Shown here in pieces: positions 52,220-60,488 of a stretch of 64,000 bases of DNA. Source of the DNA: an uncultured Mobiluncus sp. (GTDB taxonomy: Bacteria > Actinomycetota > Actinomycetes > Actinomycetales > Actinomycetaceae); NCBI RefSeq assembly GCF_947254095.1, contig NZ_CAMYBV010000012.1, forward strand, positions 3,811 through 67,810, written 5' to 3'. Positions within the stretch are counted from its first letter, which is position 1. Each line of letters opens with the position of its first letter. The notes beneath the pieces are model-generated. The model did not search any database. It saw only the letters and a program-made list of their open reading frames with translations, and had not been told where the DNA came from. The translations under genes were made by a program, and so were the position numbers.

Positions 52220-54072
52220 GCTGGCTCGACGATGTGTCCATCGGTGACGACCGCAGTCCGATGGTGGGCCACCCCCAAGATTTTTTGGTAGGCGGGGGGC
52301 CCGGTCTGTGCGTGGACACCGAAGAGATGGAACGCATAGGGGCGAGCCTGCAGCACAGCGCCCAAGCCCTGGACGTGTTGAGTCACTGGATACCGGCCGA
52401 ACAATCCCGCCTGGCACACCGATACTATGTGGTGCACGCCCGGCTGGTGAGGTTGTGTGAAACCCCGGAAGGTGCCGCCGAGTATGGCCCGCAACTGGCG
52501 GCCCTGGAATCGGCGTGGGTCCGGTTTGAGAACGCGGCCACGCTGGCGTGTCAAGGTAGCTGCGGTACCGTGGCTCTGAGCCAAAAAATCGAGTCGCTGT
52601 TCCAGCAGCTCGAACGGGCCACGGGTCTGTATAAACTGACCGAGGACGACCTCAGAAACCTGTTTGGAGCCTTTGATTTCGAAACGATTACGATGCACCT
52701 AGTGGCTCAACATCTGGCTTTACGACAATACTTCCCCGCCAGTTTCACCGTCGATGGCCGGGTGTACCGTACGAAACAGATGAGCGATACTGAACTGGCC
52801 GCGGTGTTCCTGTCGTGGCTGCAGGAAAAGCTCGGCGCCCAGTACTACGGGGCATCGAACTCGCTGCAGGTCAGCGGCAACGGCAGCAACACCATCCTGC
52901 ACACCCCCGGCTTTGAGGATTCTCCGGAACTGAACGCCGCTTTTGATGGCTGGTTTGACCACGTCACCCCCCAGGAGGTGATTCATGCCTACGAGTGGGA
53001 CGACCCCCTCGTCGTGGCCGGGGTATTGCTCTTTGGACCGATACAGTTCTTTACCTATCGGGGCATCTTGGAAAAAACCGGTGTCGTGCCGCGAAAAACT
53101 ATGCCTTTTGGCAAACAGCTACCCGCACTGTGGCTGCGGACCTACGACCAGGAAGCGTATGCCAAGTTTGCCGCCAGCCAGCAAGAGACTCGTGACATAC
53201 GCCGGGCGAACTTTTCCCAAACCCCTACGGGCAAATTCATCGGGACAGACCGGACCCAACGCTTGGAACGCAAACTGTTGGCGACCCAAGACTACAACCC
53301 CCGCGTTCAAGGCGGGGGCGCCGGACTGGGGTGGACGGCACAAGGCAATCGTGCCGGGGCCACCCGAACGTTTCCAAAGAACCCTGGTGACGTGTTCCGC
53401 TATTCCAACACAATCGACCCTTACGGGAACAACGGGGCGTTTGAAATCCAAAGGTGGCGCAACGCCACAGGTCAGAAAGGGGTGCGGGTCATTTTGCGCG
53501 GTACCGAGAGTTGGGACGCCGGTTCGGGAATGCCCCAGGATATGTTGACGAACACGGAAGCGGTGGCGGGACTGGAAACCGGTCCGGCGCGGGCGGTCGC
53601 GGTGGCTCTGGAAAGTATGGGAGTGGATAGCGCGACCCCGGTGGAACTGGTGGGGCATTCCCAAGCGGGGATTGTGGCGGCGAACCTGGCGGCGGACCCG
53701 TCCTTCACCAGCCACTATAACGTGCGTTCGGTGATTACAGCCGGTTCGCCGGTGGCGGGAGCGATGGGTCGGGTTCCCGAAAGCGTCCACATGATTTCGT
53801 TTGAAAACAGCAACGACCTGGTGCCCAAGCTGGAGGCGGAGCTGAACCCGGGTTCGGCGGACCACGTCACGGTGTGGGCCAACCGCGGCAGCCTGTTTAA
53901 CATTCCCGAGGCGCACAATCGGGATTCGGTTTATGCCAAAATGGCGGACGATTTCCTGAACGCACACTATTCGCAAGGTGATTATTTCCTGAAATGTCGT
54001 AACAATGACATGAATCTTAATCACAAAATCATGTTTGCCGATTCCCAGCGGTTCGAAATGACCCGCAAATAA
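52216..54072 (+). CDS. large protein with C-terminal alpha/beta-hydrolase (lipase-like) domain
   Basis: A 618-aa protein. Residues about 30-145 look helical and may interact with the small upstream protein. A middle part without recognised domain follows. A hydrolase domain from about 405 has VRVILRGTESW, nucleophile Ser482 in VGHSQAG, Asp534 in NSNDLVP and His567 in EAHNRDSVY: a full Ser-Asp-His triad. No signal peptide or membrane segment is seen. GTG 52216 has GGAGG 7 nt upstream and overlaps the previous stop (GTGA). Non-classical export as an effector, or an intracellular esterase, are both possible. Confidence 0.75.
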   Translation: MSWLDDVSIGDDRSPMVGHPQDFLVGGGPGLCVDTEEMERIGASLQHSAQALDVLSHWIPAEQSRLAHRYYVVHARLVRLCETPEGAAEYGPQLAALESAWVRFENAATLACQGSCGTVALSQKIESLFQQLERATGLYKLTEDDLRNLFGAFDFETITMHLVAQHLALRQYFPASFTVDGRVYRTKQMSDTELAAVFLSWLQEKLGAQYYGASNSLQVSGNGSNTILHTPGFEDSPELNAAFDGWFDHVTPQEVIHAYEWDDPLVVAGVLLFGPIQFFTYRGILEKTGVVPRKTMPFGKQLPALWLRTYDQEAYAKFAASQQETRDIRRANFSQTPTGKFIGTDRTQRLERKLLATQDYNPRVQGGGAGLGWTAQGNRAGATRTFPKNPGDVFRYSNTIDPYGNNGAFEIQRWRNATGQKGVRVILRGTESWDAGSGMPQDMLTNTEAVAGLETGPARAVAVALESMGVDSATPVELVGHSQAGIVAANLAADPSFTSHYNVRSVITAGSPVAGAMGRVPESVHMISFENSNDLVPKLEAELNPGSADHVTVWANRGSLFNIPEAHNRDSVYAKMADDFLNAHYSQGDYFLKCRNNDMNLNHKIMFADSQRFEMTRK

Positions 54073-54086
54073 TTCTTAGAAGAATT
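54071..54086. repeat. short inverted repeat at the hydrolase stop codon
   Basis: AATTCTT (54071-54077) and AAGAATT (54080-54086) form a 7-bp palindrome overlapping the stop codon. Weak as a terminator, since no T-run follows. The rest of the spacer to 54267 shows an AT-rich promoter-like region only. Confidence 0.35.
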
Positions 54087-54267
54087 GCAGGTTAACTCGT
54101 TTGGAAAATTAATTCTACAGCAAACAAATTGCGGTCTTTCAGGCATTTCTCATTGATATCCAGGGCAAACACTCTTCCGTTCGAGGGGGTTAAAACGTTA
54201 CTATTAGAAGGAAGAAGTGGTGTCTTGGAGATACCAAATAACGTACAGGGACAGGTGAATAAGGATT

Positions 54268-55902
54268 ATGAAACCGAAGACCCCAAACATGGATGTAAAG
54301 GCGAACGAGGATTCGCAAATCGGCGCAGCGATGCGTCCGATGGTGCATGGCCGCGTTCGTTTTGGGCGCTTTCTGGTCGGAGGAACCGCGCTCGTGGCGA
54401 TGGTTGCTGTCGCCATGTTGGCTGGTAGCCCCGATTTGAGCCGCTCGCCCGTGCTGGGTCAGCCCCAGCAGACCGCAAGCGCCGGCGCAGATGATTCCTC
54501 AGTTGCCGAGCCCCTGGCTCCGGGCGACCCCGCTCCCGCCAAGCCGAACCGTGTCGGCGGCGGCGGCCCTACTGCGACCGCGATTGCTATTTCCCGTACT
54601 GCTTTCCCTGGCGGAGCTTCTGAAGTTTATGTGGCGCGTAACGATAACCCGGTTGACGCGCTGGCGGCCTCCGTGCTGCCCAACGGCCCGATTCTGTTGG
54701 TCCCGTCCGCAGGTAATGTTCCGGCCGATGTATTCAACGAAATTAAGCGTTTGCACCCCTCCAAGGTTGTGGTCCTTGGCGGCGAAGGCTCGATTAGTGC
54801 CGATGTAGCCGGTCAACTCAGCACCTACACCGGAGTCGCCAATGTGACCCGTCTGGCTGGACCGAACCGTGTGGCTACCGCGGCGGCTATTGCCCAGTAT
54901 GCCTACCCCAACGGTAACGCCAAAGTTTACGTCGCTGACGCGATGGGCTCCAACGGTCTGGGTTCCCCCGACGCGGCTGTGGCAGGCGTGTTGCGTGACG
55001 GCCCGATTATCACCGTCAGCGGTAATGGCGGCGACATTGCCACCGCCGCCAACACGGTGAAAGCTCTGGGTGCCTCCCAGGTCGTAGCTTTGGGCGGCGA
55101 AGGTGCGATTCCCAGTTCTCGACTCAGCCAGGTGGCGAGCGGGGCTGCGACCGGTCGTATTGCTGGAGCGGATCGTTACCTGACCGCTCAAGCTATCAAC
55201 CGGACGGTGTTCTCCAACGCCAGCCACGTTTACCTGGTTTCTGGCACTGACCTGGTTTACCCGCTGATTTCTGGCTCGTTGAGTGACGGTCCAGTACTGC
55301 TGGTTCCCGCCAACGCGCGGGGCAACACTCGCGACCTCGTGGCGGCTTTCGGTAACCCGGCAGTGACCGCAATCGGGGACGCCAGCGCGGTTTCCGACAA
55401 CGTCTTGAATGTGGCCGCCGGCTTTGCCCAGCCCCAACAGGCGCCGGCAGCGGCGGCACCGGTTGCCGGGATATCCCAGGTATACACCAAGTACTCGATG
55501 CAGCCCTCCCCGGCTGACCAGGCTCGTGAAGACGCGGTGCTCAACTCCATCAACGCCACACGTAACGCTGCGGGTATCCCGTCCTTGACGCGCGACCCGG
55601 TGATGGACGACGCGGCCCGCGCTTGGGCACAGCAAGTCGCCCGCACCGATGTGTTTGTACACTCCAACGGCGCTTTGAAGTACGCGGACCTGTTCCCGGC
55701 GGGCTGGAAGTTCGCTGGCGAGAACATGGTGGGCTACTACAATGTTGACCCGGCCGCCTACGCCGCGGGTTCCACGAAGGCATGGGTGGCCTCTCCCGGT
55801 CACTACCGCAACCTGATGGATCGGCGCTTCAACCGCACCGGTATTGGTACGGCCACCGGTCGCCAGTGGGTGTACACGGTCCAGAACTTCGGACAGTACT
55901 GA
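54268..55902 (+). CDS. cell-wall-binding CWB2-repeat protein with C-terminal CAP domain
   Basis: A 544-aa surface protein. A basic start and a hydrophobic segment (FLVGGTALVAMVAVAMLAGS, about 35-54) act as signal or anchor. Three CWB2-like repeats cover about 100-390 (each with a VYVA/LLV strand, VVxLGGEGxI and RLAGxxRxxTA). A CAP/SCP domain (about 415-544) has HSNGALKYADLF, GENMVGYY and GHYRNLMDRRF with the conserved His and Glu residues. CWB2 repeats bind anionic wall polymers; CAP domains occur in secreted and surface proteins. ATG 54268 has AGG close upstream. A terminator follows at 55941. Confidence 0.9.
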   Translation: MKPKTPNMDVKANEDSQIGAAMRPMVHGRVRFGRFLVGGTALVAMVAVAMLAGSPDLSRSPVLGQPQQTASAGADDSSVAEPLAPGDPAPAKPNRVGGGGPTATAIAISRTAFPGGASEVYVARNDNPVDALAASVLPNGPILLVPSAGNVPADVFNEIKRLHPSKVVVLGGEGSISADVAGQLSTYTGVANVTRLAGPNRVATAAAIAQYAYPNGNAKVYVADAMGSNGLGSPDAAVAGVLRDGPIITVSGNGGDIATAANTVKALGASQVVALGGEGAIPSSRLSQVASGAATGRIAGADRYLTAQAINRTVFSNASHVYLVSGTDLVYPLISGSLSDGPVLLVPANARGNTRDLVAAFGNPAVTAIGDASAVSDNVLNVAAGFAQPQQAPAAAAPVAGISQVYTKYSMQPSPADQAREDAVLNSINATRNAAGIPSLTRDPVMDDAARAWAQQVARTDVFVHSNGALKYADLFPAGWKFAGENMVGYYNVDPAAYAAGSTKAWVASPGHYRNLMDRRFNRTGIGTATGRQWVYTVQNFGQY

Positions 55903-55940
55903 GTCTTTTAGGGAAACCTCCCTTTCATCTCCCTAGGTTT

Positions 55941-55977
55941 CGGTGTCAGGCTTGGCCTGGCACCGAGACTTATTTTT
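55941..55977 (+). terminator. intrinsic terminator after the CWB2/CAP gene
   Basis: An 11-bp stem (55941-55951 with 55955-55965, one G-U pair) and a 3-nt loop are followed by AGACTTATTTTT. Confidence 0.75.
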
Positions 55978-56152
55978 GGACCGCACAAGGGTGGGGCTTG
56001 CGGTGGCTGGGAACAGGCCGGCTCGCTCTGCCCCGCCATCGGATAGTCGAGATTATCGATGAAGTCCAGCTGTATCTCGGGGTTGGTGGTTGATATGGTC
56101 ACAAAGGTCGATTTAGAACATGGATTTGCTGCCGGTCGGGTAGCATAGGGCG

Positions 56153-56902
56153 ATGTCTGTTAAGGCCGGAAGCAACCAGAAAGTCCGCCGGGTACGCGAT
56201 GAGGGCGTGTACTGGCTGGGCGACACTCCGGTGTACCTGACGCGGAAAAACGTGCGGAACCTGCGGCTGCGCATCGATGGACGCGGCGAGTTCCATCTCT
56301 CTATCCCCTGGCGGGCACCGATGTCGCTGGCCCGAGACTTTCTGCACGAACAGGCCGACTGGATCGCTCGACAGCAGGAGCGGTTTTCACGGCGACAAGC
56401 GGCGCAGCCTCGGCTGGTAGATGGCGAGACGGTAGCGTGGTGGGGTCAAGACGTCCCCCTCAAGGTCGTGGAGGACCCTCACCCCCGCGCTTGTGCCGTC
56501 GCGGAAGTGGGCGTCGGGGTGATTGTGTTGAACGTACCGGTGGGAGCTCCCCTGGAAAAACGCCAGCGCGCCTTAGACAGATTACGCAAAACGTCCCTGG
56601 AAATCCGGCTGGCTCCGGTAGTGGCCAAGTGGGCGGCGGTCTTTGAGACGGAACCCGGAACGGTGCGGATTAGACGCATGAAGTCGCGGTGGGGGTCATG
56701 CAATCCGCGCACGCGGGCACTAACGTTCAACTTGGAACTGAGCGCGAAAGACCCGAAATACCTCGACTACGTGGTGGCGCACGAGTTCACGCACTATTTT
56801 CACCCCAACCACGGCCCCGAATTTCATGCTTTGCTGTCTGCCAAGCTGCCCCAGGAACGCCAGCTGCACCGCGCTTTGAACCGGCGCAAACACACCACTT
56901 GA
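56153..56902 (+). CDS. YgjP-like zinc metallopeptidase (DUF45)
   Basis: A 249-aa protein. The zinc motif VVAHEFTHYFHPNHGPEFHALL near residues 205-226 has HExxH and a following His, as in YgjP/SprT-like M48-related peptidases. An upstream MKSRWGSCNPRTRALTFNLEL stretch is also diagnostic of the family. Substrate unknown. No membrane segment or signal. It stands alone between the CWB2/CAP gene and the convergent haem operon. Confidence 0.88.
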   Translation: MSVKAGSNQKVRRVRDEGVYWLGDTPVYLTRKNVRNLRLRIDGRGEFHLSIPWRAPMSLARDFLHEQADWIARQQERFSRRQAAQPRLVDGETVAWWGQDVPLKVVEDPHPRACAVAEVGVGVIVLNVPVGAPLEKRQRALDRLRKTSLEIRLAPVVAKWAAVFETEPGTVRIRRMKSRWGSCNPRTRALTFNLELSAKDPKYLDYVVAHEFTHYFHPNHGPEFHALLSAKLPQERQLHRALNRRKHTT

Positions 56903-56913
56903 AACCCATAGAA

Positions 56914-56949
56914 ACCCCTGCGGTCTGTGCTAGACAGCGCCGCAGGGGT
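56914..56949. terminator. stem-loop between convergent genes, probable terminator
   Basis: A 10-bp perfect stem ACCCCTGCGG/CCGCAGGGGT (56914-56923 with 56940-56949), with an inner CTGT/ACAG pairing. No T-run follows on either strand, so it is a weak or factor-assisted terminator for the metallopeptidase gene and the haem operon. Confidence 0.5.
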
Positions 56950-56980
56950 CGTATCTAAAGATGCTTAAATCGAGTGAGGA

Positions 56981-59122
56981 CTATTGTCCGCAACCGCAGG
57001 ACGGTTCCTCAGACTGTCCGCACTGGCAGCTTGTGTCGTCGCGCTTGGGCTGCAAATCCACCCACTCGCGAGGCTCTACGCGAACCCCGGTAAAGAATGG
57101 GGTGTCTACCCGCACGAACAGGCGAGCTTCAACCTCGCGCTGCTTGCGCAGCACACCCATGACCCGATCCAGGCGGTCGGCCTCTAGGGTAATGGTCCAT
57201 TCCCAATCTCCCAGAGCAAACGCTGCCAGGGTCGAAACCGCCACGTCATTGAAATCGTGGCCGTTCATACCGTGTTCCTTAAGGATAGCGTTGCGCCGTG
57301 CCTTGGGCAGGTAGTACCAGTCCCAAGAGCGCACGAAGGGATAGACCGTGGCGTACTTGCGCGGGGCGAAACCGCCCCAGCAGGCCGGTAGGTGTGATTC
57401 GTTGAACTCAGCGGGCAGGTGGCGGCTCATCGCCGACCATACCGGCTCAAACAAAGCGGGCCGGCCGTGGCACGTCCCGATGGCGCCAACCTTGCGATAT
57501 GCCTCTTGTAGAGCCTCGGTATTATCAGCCAGCGCCCAAATCATCAGGTCAGCTTCGGGGCGGAATCCCGACACGTCATACCAGCCGCGCACCACTACGC
57601 CGTTCACCGCTTCTTCCAAACGGTGGGTAATGCGTTCCAAGCGCTGCGGGTCGGTGGGCAGGGGGCGGGTCCGACGAAACACCATGTGCAGGGAGTAGTT
57701 CTCTCTGGCGTTGACTTCGTGATAATCGACTGCGTAATCGCGCGGGTCGCCGGTGATTTCCGGAGCTGTTTGAACGGATTGGGGATGTCCCATGGTTTCT
57801 CCTTTGATTGGGGTTGGGTTGACAGTGTGATGAGGACGAGAGTGGTTAGGGCGCGGATACTGGCAGCAGTTCGGTCCGCAGGTTTCCGCCAGCGGCGGGT
57901 AGGTGTCGGGCTCCACAGACTGTTGGGGGTGTTCTCCACGCGCAAAGGCGGCCCGTTCGTAAACCAGGTCAGCCAGTTCATTCAGGAACTCAGGGTCAGA
58001 TTCCGCGGTGGCAGCCCGACGGTATTCCAGGCCAAGTTCCTGGGCGGTAGCGGCGGCCTCGGTGTCGAGGTCATAGACAACTTCCATGTGGTCCGAAATA
58101 AAACCAAAGGGAGCCACGATGACCCGGCGCGCTCCGGCGGCCGCTAAATCGCGCAAATGGTCATTAATGTCTGGTTCCAACCACGCCTGGTGGGGGGAAC
58201 CAGAACGGGAACAAAACGCCAGCGACCACGGCATTTCCAACCCCTGTGCGGAAAGTCTGCGGTTGATGGCTTGTGCTATCGCGAGGTGCTGGGCCAGGTA
58301 GGTCCAGCCCTGCCCCAGGGCATCTTGCTCACGGGTCACTACCGGCAAAGCGTTGAGGGCTTCGGGGGAAAAGTCGCTCAGGCGCTGGCGCAAGGGGACG
58401 CGGGGGCGGCTGACCGGAGTGTCAAAACGGTCGTCGAACAGTGCCGGTTTCCGCACCGTCGGGGAAGCCGCGGCTGCGCTGTGGTCACAGCGGCACGGCC
58501 CGGAATGCCGCGCCATCTCCAGGGGAATCGAATGCGTTACGTAAACCAGGTGAACCGGTGAGGATGATGCTGCGGGGGATTGGTCAGAAGCGGGAGTCAT
58601 GTTTAAATCCCGGGCGGCCGCCGCGATGGCACGGGCGTTAGCGCGAACAAATCCGGGGGTGTTTGCAAAAGGTCGCACCCGATCCAACGTGACTTCACCG
58701 GCTACCTCCGGGCGGGCAGTGCGAAGGTCGGCCAGAGCCTCGGCCAGGTTTTCCCGGTATTGACGGCATCCCGAATAACACGTGTAAGCGGTGGTAAACA
58801 ACGTCAAAATCCGTCGCGCTCCCCGGTCAACCAAGTCAACGAGGCTTTCGCTAAAATACGGGTGCCAGTTGCGGTTGCCTACCGCATAGAGGAGGTCATC
58901 GCCGAGGCGTTGGTGCAGGCCGGCCAGCAGTTCGGCGTTGCGGGCATTAATGGGGGAAACACCGCCAAACAGGCGATAGTGCCCGCCGACTTGTTCCAGG
59001 CGAGAATCGGGAATACCTGCCCCGCCGGTAGCGTTGCGCAAGAACGGCAACACGTCCTCCGGGCCGTTCGGCCCTCCATAGCTGACCAGCAGTAACGCAT
59101 CGTAAGGAGACAAATTGTGCAT
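56981..59122 (-). CDS. hemH-hemQ: coproporphyrin ferrochelatase-HemQ (coproheme decarboxylase) fusion
   Basis: A 713-aa fusion. Residues 1 to about 400 are ferrochelatase (CpfC): LLVSYGGPNGPEDVLPFLRN at the start, VTHSIPLEMA with the active His, and WLEP plus FISDHMEVVYDLDTEA near its end. From Met444 to the end is HemQ/ChdC, with YPFVRSWDWYYL holding the catalytic tyrosine and KEHGMNG the haem-ligand histidine. The enzyme inserts iron into coproporphyrin III, then decarboxylates coproheme to haem. The tail CQCGQSEEPSCGCGQ may bind metal. ATG 59122 (MHNLSPYDALL) follows the hemA stop by 5 bp. A similar fusion is known in Cutibacterium. Confidence 0.9.
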   Translation of the reverse strand: MHNLSPYDALLLVSYGGPNGPEDVLPFLRNATGGAGIPDSRLEQVGGHYRLFGGVSPINARNAELLAGLHQRLGDDLLYAVGNRNWHPYFSESLVDLVDRGARRILTLFTTAYTCYSGCRQYRENLAEALADLRTARPEVAGEVTLDRVRPFANTPGFVRANARAIAAAARDLNMTPASDQSPAASSSPVHLVYVTHSIPLEMARHSGPCRCDHSAAAASPTVRKPALFDDRFDTPVSRPRVPLRQRLSDFSPEALNALPVVTREQDALGQGWTYLAQHLAIAQAINRRLSAQGLEMPWSLAFCSRSGSPHQAWLEPDINDHLRDLAAAGARRVIVAPFGFISDHMEVVYDLDTEAAATAQELGLEYRRAATAESDPEFLNELADLVYERAAFARGEHPQQSVEPDTYPPLAETCGPNCCQYPRPNHSRPHHTVNPTPIKGETMGHPQSVQTAPEITGDPRDYAVDYHEVNARENYSLHMVFRRTRPLPTDPQRLERITHRLEEAVNGVVVRGWYDVSGFRPEADLMIWALADNTEALQEAYRKVGAIGTCHGRPALFEPVWSAMSRHLPAEFNESHLPACWGGFAPRKYATVYPFVRSWDWYYLPKARRNAILKEHGMNGHDFNDVAVSTLAAFALGDWEWTITLEADRLDRVMGVLRKQREVEARLFVRVDTPFFTGVRVEPREWVDLQPKRDDTSCQCGQSEEPSCGCGQ
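57787..57806 (-). promoter_or_regulatory. strong internal ribosome site and start for free HemQ
   Basis: On the minus strand AAAGGAG (57799-57805) lies 5 nt before an in-frame ATG (57793-57791) exactly at the start of the HemQ domain. It is better than the site before the fusion itself. A separate HemQ of about 270 residues could be made in addition to the fusion. Confidence 0.65.
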
Positions 59123-59127
59123 GCGGT

Positions 59128-60414
59128 TTACCTGATTTCGGCGTCTAGAGCGGCTTCGAGGACCTCGGGAGTTAGTCCCCATACAGTTGCTAGGGCGTCA
59201 ACCCACTCGGAGCCCAAGCCTGCCTCGGCCGCCATGTGGGCGGAAACGGTGGGAGTATGCGCCAGTTTGGCAATGACGTGGTGAATCGCGGCCTCGGCGG
59301 CCTCGCGAGAAATCATGTCGCCAGCGGGAAGTCTGTCAATCTCGGCCGCGGCCGCCTGCTGGAAAATGGCGCGCAGCTGGACAATAGCCGGATCCATGTG
59401 CCGTGCCGCCACCGCCGCGTCGTACTCTCCCAAACCTTGTTCAATAATTTCGTGCGCCCGACGCACTTGGGACACTGCCAAAGCCGGAACCCGGTGGCGA
59501 ATATCCTCCAAATCCCACAACGTGACTCCCGGCAGGTCCCGCACGCTTTCTTCCACGTCACGATGCAGCGCCAGGTCCAAAATGGTCAACGAACTGTCGG
59601 AGTTGGCTAGGCTGGCGCGCACCTGTTCGCGGCGCAGCACCGGGGCGCCGATTCCCCGCGCGGTGACGACCAAATCAGCCTGTTGTAGCGCCGGTACTAA
59701 ATCAGCGGCGGGAACGATGCGTGTTCCGTGATTCTTGGCAAATGCCGTGACCCGCTCGGAAGTCGAAATATTGGCGATGTCGCGCACCCCGCGGGCGCGC
59801 AGCTGAGCGACCGTACTCCCGGCATAAGCGCCGGTGCCGACCAAAAGAACTTGTGCCTGCCGCCATTCGGGCAGCCGCCCGCTAGCCTCCACCACATCCA
59901 GACCCACGGAAACCACGGAACGTCCCAGTCCGGTCAGTTCAGTCTTGCTGGCGACCTTTCGCGCGGTAGAAAGCGCCCCCTCAAACATCCGCACCATCAA
60001 CCCGTGAACTTCCCCCAAGTCTTGGGCTCGCGTAAAGGAACGGCGCACCTGACCCGCGACCTCGGCCTCGCCCACCACCATGGAATCCAATCCCGCGGCA
60101 ACCCGATACAGATGTTCAGCGACCGCGCGACCCTCAATGAAATTCCAGGCCAGCGTGTCGTTCTGAGAATGAGGCGGGTGGGGAGCTTCGAGCTGTTGCG
60201 TTTCGGAGGGCAGTTCATGGGCGGGAACCAGGCGCACTCCCGGATCGGCCGAAGCATAAATTTCCACACGGTTACACGTTGAAACCAGCACCAGGGAATG
60301 CACTCCCGGTGTCTCGAGCCATTCCGATTCCTTTTCTGTAGCTTGAGCCGCTGCCTGTGCCACTTCAGCCAAGCTGTGGGTCAGGTGATTGACGGTGTAA
60401 AGTTGAAAAGGCAT
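59128..60414 (-). CDS. hemA: glutamyl-tRNA reductase
   Basis: A 428-aa enzyme making glutamate-1-semialdehyde from glutamyl-tRNA with NADPH, the first step of the C5 haem pathway. The nucleophile is Cys47 in VSTCNRVEIY. GEAEVAGQVRRSF and the Rossmann motif VLLVGTGAYAGST follow, and a C-terminal dimerisation helix ends the protein. The ATG at 60414 is preferred over TTG 60417. It is divergent from hemE across about 75 bp that must hold both promoters. hemH-hemQ follows after 5 bp. Confidence 0.96.
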   Translation of the reverse strand: MPFQLYTVNHLTHSLAEVAQAAAQATEKESEWLETPGVHSLVLVSTCNRVEIYASADPGVRLVPAHELPSETQQLEAPHPPHSQNDTLAWNFIEGRAVAEHLYRVAAGLDSMVVGEAEVAGQVRRSFTRAQDLGEVHGLMVRMFEGALSTARKVASKTELTGLGRSVVSVGLDVVEASGRLPEWRQAQVLLVGTGAYAGSTVAQLRARGVRDIANISTSERVTAFAKNHGTRIVPAADLVPALQQADLVVTARGIGAPVLRREQVRASLANSDSSLTILDLALHRDVEESVRDLPGVTLWDLEDIRHRVPALAVSQVRRAHEIIEQGLGEYDAAVAARHMDPAIVQLRAIFQQAAAAEIDRLPAGDMISREAAEAAIHHVIAKLAHTPTVSAHMAAEAGLGSEWVDALATVWGLTPEVLEAALDAEIR

Positions 60415-60488
60415 CAACCTTTTTATACCTTAAATATATTAACCCCCGCAAAACAGTTACTAAGGGTATCCTAAGTTAGGATTGTATT

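Noticed and set aside
54499..55803. 434-aa minus-strand ORF inside the CWB2/CAP gene
   Set aside because: Antisense shadow of a repeat-rich gene; low-complexity Gly/Arg/Val content and no ribosome site.
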